Shown: positions 6,745 to 11,434 of the stretch, piece after piece
How the letters are laid out: each line of letters starts with the position of its first letter
How positions within the stretch are numbered: position 1 is the first letter of the stretch
NCBI GenBank assembly: GCA_964624465.1
Contig: CAZUZD010000204.1
Coordinates: forward strand, 1-11,434
From: CAZUZD01 sp964624465
GTDB lineage: Bacteria; Planctomycetota; Planctomycetia; Isosphaerales; Isosphaeraceae
Length of the DNA stretch: 11,434 nucleotides
Reading direction: 5' to 3'
Program-made: the position numbers and the translations under genes
The notes under the pieces: generated by a model
Seen by the model: the letters and a program-made list of their open reading frames with translations, nothing else
Told to the model about the DNA's origin: nothing
The model's database searches: none

Positions 6745-8190
6745 ATGGGACTGCTCGGCATCTTGCTCGGCCTGATCCTCCTGATGGGCCTGGCCTATCG
6801 GGGCTGGAGCACCTTGCTCGTGGCCCCGGCGGCCGCGCTGCTGGCGGCCGGGATGTCCGGCGAGCCGGTGCTGGCCCACTGGTCCCAGACCTTCATGGGC
6901 GGTGCGGCGCGATTCATCGCGACCTGGTTCCCGATGTTCTTGCTGGGCGGGCTCTTCGGCAAGCTGATGGAGGATAGCGGGTCGATCACCTCGATCGCGC
7001 GCTACCTGACCGAGCGGCTGGGCACGCGCCACGCGATGCTGTCGGTCGTGCTCGCCTCGGCGGTGGTGACCTACGGCGGCGTGAGCGTCTTCGTGGCGTT
7101 CTTCGTGCTGGTGCCGATGGCCCAGCAGATGTTCCGCGCCGCGGACATCCCCAGGCGCCTGATGCCGGCGACGATCTGCCTGGGCGCCTTCACGTTCACC
7201 ATGTCGGCGATGCCGGGCTCGCCCTCGGTCAACAACGCCATCCCGATGGCGTACTTCGGCACCACCACCTTCGCCGCCCCGGGGCTGGGCCTGATCGCGT
7301 CGCTCGTCACGCTGGCCTTCGGGATGTGGTGGCTCTGGCGGGCCGAGGCCGCCGCGCGGCGGGCCGGCGAGGGCTACGGCACCGACCCGGGCGGGGTGCC
7401 CATCGTCGATGAGATGATCCGCGAGCACGCCACGGCCGTCGGCGAATTCGACCCGGCCGAGATCCAGCGCGGCGGGCGCTGCGACACCGAGCCGGCTTTC
7501 GCGCTGGCCGTGTTGCCGCTGGCGGTGGTGATCGTCCTGAACTTCCTGATGTCGCTGGTCATCCTGCCGCGCCTCGACTTCGAGTTCCTGGCGCAGGAGG
7601 TGTGGGGCAGCACCACGCTCGCCGCGGTGGCCGGCCGGTGGTCGGTCGCGGTGGCCCTGGCCGGAGGGGCCCTGGCGGTCATCCTGATCAACTTCCGACG
7701 CCTGCCGTCGCTCCGCCAGAGCATGGACGCCGGCGCCAACTCGTCGGTGCTGCCGATCATGACGATCGGGAGCCTGGTCGGCTTCGGGGCCGTGGTGGCG
7801 GCGCTGCCGGCGTTCACGGCGGTCCGGGACGCGCTGCTCTCGATCCAGGGCGGCCCGCTGGTCTCGCTGACCGTCACGATGAACGTGCTGGCCGGCCTCA
7901 CCGGCTCGGCGTCGGGCGGGATGACGATCGCCCTGGATGCCCTGGGCGACACCTACCTGCGGATGGCCGCCGAGAACGGCATCGACCCCGCGCTGCTGCA
8001 CCGGATCAGCACCATCAGTGCCGGCACGCTCGACGCGCTGCCGCACAACGGCACGGTGCTGACCGTGCTCCAGGTCAGCGGCCTGTCCCATCGCGAGAGC
8101 TATCTCGACATGGTGATGACCGTCGTGGTGAGCGTGATCCTCTCGTTCGTCGCCGTCCTGGTGCTCGGCTCGCTGTTCGGGTCATTCTGA
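6745..8190 (+). CDS. GntP-family permease (gluconate / organic acid : H+ symporter family)
   Basis: An inner-membrane transporter of 481 residues with many hydrophobic helices. Family signatures run the whole length: an N-terminal helix pair and then LLGGLFGKLMEDSG (helix re-entry region); VTYGGVSVFV at 108-117; FTFTMSAMPGSPSVNNAIP at 149-167; LTGSASGGM at 385-393; and LDALPHNG ending at G436. Known GntP proteins import gluconate, related sugar acids or hydroxy acids with protons; the residues visible here do not fix the substrate. Length is near the family's usual 440-480. A hydrophilic loop of about 45 residues lies around residues 195-245. It follows the porin gene by 63 bases with its own good ribosome site, suggesting an outer/inner membrane uptake pair. 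It ends 30 bases before the convergent ureD stop. No catabolic kinase or dehydrogenase for a sugar acid is visible nearby. Confidence 0.92.
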   Translation: MGLLGILLGLILLMGLAYRGWSTLLVAPAAALLAAGMSGEPVLAHWSQTFMGGAARFIATWFPMFLLGGLFGKLMEDSGSITSIARYLTERLGTRHAMLSVVLASAVVTYGGVSVFVAFFVLVPMAQQMFRAADIPRRLMPATICLGAFTFTMSAMPGSPSVNNAIPMAYFGTTTFAAPGLGLIASLVTLAFGMWWLWRAEAAARRAGEGYGTDPGGVPIVDEMIREHATAVGEFDPAEIQRGGRCDTEPAFALAVLPLAVVIVLNFLMSLVILPRLDFEFLAQEVWGSTTLAAVAGRWSVAVALAGGALAVILINFRRLPSLRQSMDAGANSSVLPIMTIGSLVGFGAVVAALPAFTAVRDALLSIQGGPLVSLTVTMNVLAGLTGSASGGMTIALDALGDTYLRMAAENGIDPALLHRISTISAGTLDALPHNGTVLTVLQVSGLSHRESYLDMVMTVVVSVILSFVAVLVLGSLFGSF

Positions 8191-8194
8191 CGCC

Positions 8195-8222
8195 GAGGGC
8201 CCCGCGGCGTCCGTGGGCCCTC
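8195..8222. terminator. Bidirectional hairpin between convergent permease and ureD genes
   Basis: An 8-bp perfect GC-rich stem (GAGGGCCC at 8195-8202, GGGCCCTC at 8215-8222) encloses a 12-base loop. It fills the 30-bp gap between the two convergent genes, and the right arm runs into the ureD stop codon. There is no T tract on either side, so it would be a weak or Rho-assisted terminator, or a 3'-end stabiliser. Confidence 0.5.
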
Positions 8223-9189
8223 AGCGTGGCATCGAGAACCAGTGGTTGGGCGTCAGCGAGCTGGAGTCGAGCAGCCAGGGGGGCGAGCCCGGGCCGTCGG
8301 TCCAGGCGGCGGCGACGGTCAGGGCGGTGTGCACCAGGTCGGCGGTGACGGCCCCGGGCGGCCCGCACCAGCGCAGGCAGGTGTTGCCGCCTTCGAGCTC
8401 GAGCCGGGCGCGGCGGACGCCCGGCGGCGGCGGGGGCAGCTCGCCGGGGGCCGGGCCGATCAGCAGGAGGCTGCCCGAGGCGAGCTCCCCGCCGAAGTGC
8501 CACCGCACCTGATCGTCGTCCCAGGGGCCGTCCCAGCAGAACCGGTCGCGGTAGAGCAGCCGGCCGGAGCGCCGGGCCTCGAAGTCCTGGACGATCCGGT
8601 CGAACGCAAACCGCTCGGACAGATCGCCCCGCGCGTAGCGGCCGGCCATCCAGAGGTCGCCCCAGATGAGCCGCGCCGTGGGGGCCAGCTCCACCCGGCC
8701 GCGCTGGAAGTAGCGACACCCCTGGTACGGGATCGTCGGGCCGGGCAGGACGACCAGGCAGGCGTCCTCCTCGACCGTGACGTCCCACTGCTGGGTGGCG
8801 TAGCTCTCGAGGGCGGGATGGACGCGGGTGGCCGACTGGCCGGTGACGACCGCGTGCGTGCCGGCGCGGGCCGTGACCTGCAACAGGTGGCCGTCGCCGT
8901 CGAGCAGGCCGGCGGTCAGGTTGATCAGGTACAGCAGCGCGGCCGTCTCGCCGTCGAGCTCGAACGGCGGCATGAGGCGGACCGGGATCTGCTGGTAGCA
9001 GGCCCCCAGCCGGGTGGCGCCGGGGCCGCCGACGAGCTCGAGGCGCGTCCCGCCGACCCGCGCCGCCTCGTGCCCGACGGGGCGGCGGTCGCGGAACTCG
9101 GGGGGCGTGACCAGCTCGTCGCGGACGATCCGGGTCAGGGGCGGCCGGGGGTGGGCACTGCCGGGACGGGGCGCGGCGGCTGCGGGCAT
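8221..9189 (-). CDS. ureD: Urease accessory protein UreD (UreH)
   Basis: UreD is the scaffold that binds apo-urease and, with UreF and UreG, delivers nickel to the active site. The 322-residue product shows the family blocks in order: LTAGLLDGD (91-99), VTGQSATRVHP (115-125), LPGPTIPYQGCRYFQR (148-163) and GRYARGDLSERFAF (183-196). The length is somewhat above the usual 270-300 because of a Pro/Ala-rich N-terminus of about 30 residues and a Pro-rich segment near 235. The start ATG (9189-9187) overlaps the ureG stop by one base (TGATG), which points to translational coupling. It is the last gene of the urease operon in this window. Divergence of UreD between phyla is normal, so the call rests on the blocks and the context together. 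Confidence 0.93.
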   Translation of the reverse strand: MPAAAAPRPGSAHPRPPLTRIVRDELVTPPEFRDRRPVGHEAARVGGTRLELVGGPGATRLGACYQQIPVRLMPPFELDGETAALLYLINLTAGLLDGDGHLLQVTARAGTHAVVTGQSATRVHPALESYATQQWDVTVEEDACLVVLPGPTIPYQGCRYFQRGRVELAPTARLIWGDLWMAGRYARGDLSERFAFDRIVQDFEARRSGRLLYRDRFCWDGPWDDDQVRWHFGGELASGSLLLIGPAPGELPPPPPGVRRARLELEGGNTCLRWCGPPGAVTADLVHTALTVAAAWTDGPGSPPWLLDSSSLTPNHWFSMPR

Positions 9190-9842
9190 CAGGTGGCCTT
9201 CGCCAGGGACGGGATCTGATCGCGGACCCAGGCGACGACCGCGTCGAGGCCCTCGTTCTGCCGGAGGCTGACCATCAGGAACGGCCGCTCGCCCCGCATC
9301 TTGAGGCTGTCGCGCCGCATGACCTCCAGGTCGGCCCCGACGTGGGGGGCCAGGTCGATCTTGTTGATCACCAGCAGGTCGCTGTTGCAGATGCCGGGGC
9401 CGCCCTTGCGGGGGATCTTGTCCCCTTCGGCCACGTCGATGACGAAGATGAACCGGTCGGCCAGCTCGCGCGAGAAGACGGCCGTCAGGTTGTCGCCGCC
9501 GGACTCGATCAGCACCAGCTCCAGCTTGGGGAACTGCCGCTGGAAGTTGGCCACCGCGCTGAGGTTGGCGCTGGCGTCGTCGCGGATCGCGGTGTGCGGG
9601 CAGCCGCCGGTCTGCACGCCGGTGATCCGCTCCAGCGGCAGGACGTCGCGGCGTGAGAGGAACTCGGCGTCCTCGTGGGTGTAGATGTCGTTGGTGATGA
9701 CGGCCAGGTTGACCTCGGGCCAGAGCTCCCGGCAGAGCGCCTCGACCAGCGCGGTCTTGCCCGAGCCGACCGGGCCGGCGATGCCGAGGGTGAACACCTG
9801 GCGCGACGGTCCCGCGTAGCGGGCCGGGCCGGGCCGGCCCAT
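9189..9842 (-). CDS. ureG: Urease accessory GTPase UreG
   Basis: UreG is a SIMIBI-class GTPase that binds nickel as a dimer and powers urease maturation. Numbered from the ATG at 9842 (217 residues, usual size), the protein shows the P-loop GPVGSGKT (23-30), TNDIYTHEDAEFL (50-62), the metal-binding Cys-Pro-His motif at 81-83 (GGCPHTAIRDD), ESGGDNL (113-119) and the guanine-specificity motif NKID (160-163). All key residues are intact. The start is uncertain: the frame stays open upstream with ATGs at 9956 and 9974, which would overlap the end of ureF and add 38 or 44 residues, including a short FHKDTGGDH stretch. None of the three has a clear ribosome site. Many UreG proteins carry a His-rich N-terminal extension, but this one is poor in His, so the short form is preferred. 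It overlaps ureD by one base. Confidence 0.95.
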   Translation of the reverse strand: MGRPGPARYAGPSRQVFTLGIAGPVGSGKTALVEALCRELWPEVNLAVITNDIYTHEDAEFLSRRDVLPLERITGVQTGGCPHTAIRDDASANLSAVANFQRQFPKLELVLIESGGDNLTAVFSRELADRFIFVIDVAEGDKIPRKGGPGICNSDLLVINKIDLAPHVGADLEVMRRDSLKMRGERPFLMVSLRQNEGLDAVVAWVRDQIPSLAKAT

Positions 9843-9933
9843 GTGGTCGCCGCCGGTGTCCTTGTGGAACCGGACGCCCGCCTGGAACCGCCGGCGCGGC
9901 GAACGCAGGGGTCGGCCGGCCGGCGCCAGGGCG

Positions 9934-10614
9934 TCAGGATCGGTACATGCGGGCATAGAGTCGAGTCTGTTCATCGCAGAGGATCTCGTAGAAGGGACAT
10001 CCGGCGCCGGCCGATTCCGGCCCCCGCTCCGCGAGCGTCCTGGCCAGGTCCTGGATCTCGGTGTGGAGGTAAGCCAGCACCTGCTGGCCGTGGGTGTGGC
10101 CCACGGGGATCGCCCGCACCCCGGCCCCGATCATGCCGAGGGCCGCCTGGTGCAGCAAGGCCGTCAGCGTGGCCTCGGGCCCGGCGCCGGCGATCGCCCC
10201 CAGCACGCCGAAGGCGACCGGGTGGTGCAGGCCACCGGACCCTGGCGGGAGTGAGCGAACCACGGTCCCCAGGGGCTCGGCCGACCAGGCCCAGGTCGCG
10301 CCCAGGGCCATGAGCTGCTCGCCCATCTCGCGGCTGGCGCGTCGGGTCGAGGGGGGGACGATCGAGACCTCTGCCAGCTCGTCGAGTTCCACCAGCTCGG
10401 CGAACCGGCCGGCGTGGGCCGCCCGGCAGGCCGAGGCGGCCAGGACCCCCTCCAGCGGCCCGAACGACGACCGGAGCCAGTGAAGCGTCCAGCGCTCCAG
10501 GGTCTCCGGGTCGTGGACCGACCGCTGGGCGATCGCCGCCTCGAGCCCCCACGAGTGCGTGTAACCGCTGATCGGGAGGGCCGAGTCGGCGAGCTGCAGC
10601 AGACCGAGGTTCAT
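9934..10614 (-). CDS. ureF: Urease accessory protein UreF
   Basis: UreF bridges UreD-bound urease and UreG and is thought to act on the GTPase during nickel insertion. The product of 226 residues has the usual size. It opens with the family signature LLQLADSALPISGYTHSWGLE (start MNLG), contains the helix-rich middle with FGPLEGVLAA, HHPVAFGVLGA and the IPVGHTHGQQVLAYL segment, and ends RLYARMYRS. The frame stays open upstream into ureC, but that part is an Arg/Pro-rich shadow of ureC, and ATG 10614 starts exactly at the family N-terminus. It begins 26 bases after the ureC stop. No strong ribosome site is visible. Confidence 0.93.
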   Translation of the reverse strand: MNLGLLQLADSALPISGYTHSWGLEAAIAQRSVHDPETLERWTLHWLRSSFGPLEGVLAASACRAAHAGRFAELVELDELAEVSIVPPSTRRASREMGEQLMALGATWAWSAEPLGTVVRSLPPGSGGLHHPVAFGVLGAIAGAGPEATLTALLHQAALGMIGAGVRAIPVGHTHGQQVLAYLHTEIQDLARTLAERGPESAGAGCPFYEILCDEQTRLYARMYRS

Positions 10615-10640
10615 GGGAAAGGGCGATCCGGCGTCGGGGT

Positions 10641-11434
10641 TCAGAACAGGAAGTACCGCTGGGTCATCGGGAGGGTCGCCAGCGGCTCGCTGCCGACCTT
10701 CTCGCCATCGACCCGGACCTCGTAGGTGTCGGGATCGACGTGGATCTCGGGCGTGGCCTCGTTGCGCCGCATGTCCTTCTTGCCGATGGTGCGGCAGCCC
10801 TTGACCGCGACCAGCTCGCGGTGCAGGCCGTAGGCCTCGCCGATGCCGGCGTCGAGCGAGGCCTGCGAGACGAAGTTCAGGCACGACTTCGAGAGCGCCC
10901 GGCCCAGGCTGGCGAACTGCGGCCGCATGTAGACCGGCTGCGGGGTGGCGATGCTGGCGTTCGGGTCGCCCATCTGGGCGGCCACGAGCAGGCCGCCCTT
11001 GAGGACCAGGAACGGCTTCACGCCGAAGTACGCCGGGTCGTAGATCACCAGGTCGGCGAGCTTGCCGGGCTCGATCGAGCCGACATGGTGCCCGATGCCG
11101 TGGGTGATCGCCGGGTTGATCGTGTACTTGGCGACGTAGCGCTTGACGCGCTCGTTGTCGTTGCGGGCCGAGTCGCCGGCGAGGGCCCCGAACTGGACCT
11201 TCATCTTGTGCGCGGTCTGCCAGGTCCGCACGATCGCCTCGCCGATGCGGCCCATCGCCTGCGAGTCGCTGCTGGTCATGCTGATGATGCCGCGGTCGTG
11301 GAACACGTCCTCGGCGCCGATGGTCTCGGCGCGGATGCGGCTCTCGGCGAACGCCACGTCCTCGGGGATGTCCCGCGAGAGGTGGTGGCAGACCATCAGC
11401 ATGTCGAGGTGTTCGTCGATCGTGTTGACGGTGA
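10641..11434 (-). CDS. ureC: Urease alpha subunit UreC, C-terminal part (gene continues beyond the right edge)
   Basis: UreC is the catalytic subunit of urease, which hydrolyses urea to ammonia and carbamate at a dinickel centre. The visible 263 residues are the C-terminal 45-46% of the protein, ending in the family's QRYFLF. They align without gaps to Klebsiella urease from TVNTIDEHLDM to SSDSQAMGR. Therefore the flap Cys319 and His320 (MVCHHL), Arg336 and the nickel ligand Asp360 are all present (Klebsiella numbers). The HGIGHHVGSIEPGKLADLV and VKGCRT motifs follow. The carbamylated lysine and the other nickel-binding histidines would be right of the window. ureF follows after 26 bases. ureA and ureB are expected upstream, outside the window. 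Confidence 0.98.
   Translation of the reverse strand, partial: TVNTIDEHLDMLMVCHHLSRDIPEDVAFAESRIRAETIGAEDVFHDRGIISMTSSDSQAMGRIGEAIVRTWQTAHKMKVQFGALAGDSARNDNERVKRYVAKYTINPAITHGIGHHVGSIEPGKLADLVIYDPAYFGVKPFLVLKGGLLVAAQMGDPNASIATPQPVYMRPQFASLGRALSKSCLNFVSQASLDAGIGEAYGLHRELVAVKGCRTIGKKDMRRNEATPEIHVDPDTYEVRVDGEKVGSEPLATLPMTQRYFLF

Noticed and set aside
6169..8091. Minus-strand open frame of 640 codons across the porin and permease
   Set aside because: The composition (His, Arg, Gln, Gly, Asp) is typical of antisense to high-GC genes, and it spans two well-supported plus-strand genes.
8242..9219. Plus-strand open frame of 325 codons opposite ureD
   Set aside because: The ureD reading has all family blocks and operon context; the opposite frame has no recognisable motif.
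1..11434. CRISPR array, tRNA/rRNA gene, insertion sequence, phage or integrase gene
   Set aside because: I looked for regular direct repeats, transposase motifs and tRNA-like folds and noticed none; the genes look chromosomal and of uniform composition.

Overview
The window is very GC-rich and gene-dense, with strong third-position G/C bias. The mix of an outer-membrane BBP2-type beta-barrel porin, a multi-PAS hybrid histidine kinase and an SGNH/GH5-type hydrolase suggests a planctomycete, probably near the Isosphaeraceae. This taxonomic guess is inference from gene content and composition; no marker gene is present. The left edge may lie near a contig end, because a 16-base G run and GC-only low-complexity sequence interrupt the first gene.

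Layout, plus strand. (1) About 82-1479: the 3' part of a two-domain secreted-type hydrolase, with the tail of an SGNH/GDSL esterase domain followed by a GH5-like glycosidase domain. (2) 1480-1824: a non-coding stretch with a palindrome and a weak promoter candidate. (3) 1825-5088: a hybrid sensor histidine kinase whose N-terminal three-helix membrane domain carries all the key residues of the plant ethylene receptor copper/ethylene site, followed by four PAS-type domains, HisKA, HATPase_c and a receiver. (4) 5089-5325: an intergenic region with AT-richer patches and a 13-bp palindrome. (5) 5326-6681: an outer-membrane BBP2-like porin. (6) 6745-8190: a GntP-family permease, probably co-transcribed with the porin.

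Minus strand, convergent with the above: the distal part of a urease operon read right to left, ureC (3' part only, running off the right edge), ureF, ureG and ureD. ureG and ureD overlap as TGATG. The order ureC-F-G-D with no ureE in the visible part is the order known from actinobacterial urease operons. A GC-rich inverted repeat lies in the 30-bp gap between the convergent permease and ureD and may end transcription in both directions.

The porin and permease plausibly form an outer/inner membrane uptake pair for a small organic acid or sugar acid. The urease genes mature and assemble the nickel enzyme that releases ammonia from urea. The most noteworthy item is the ethylene-receptor-like hybrid kinase, which sits between a polysaccharide-type hydrolase and the uptake pair. 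A regulatory link between them is possible but not shown by the sequence.
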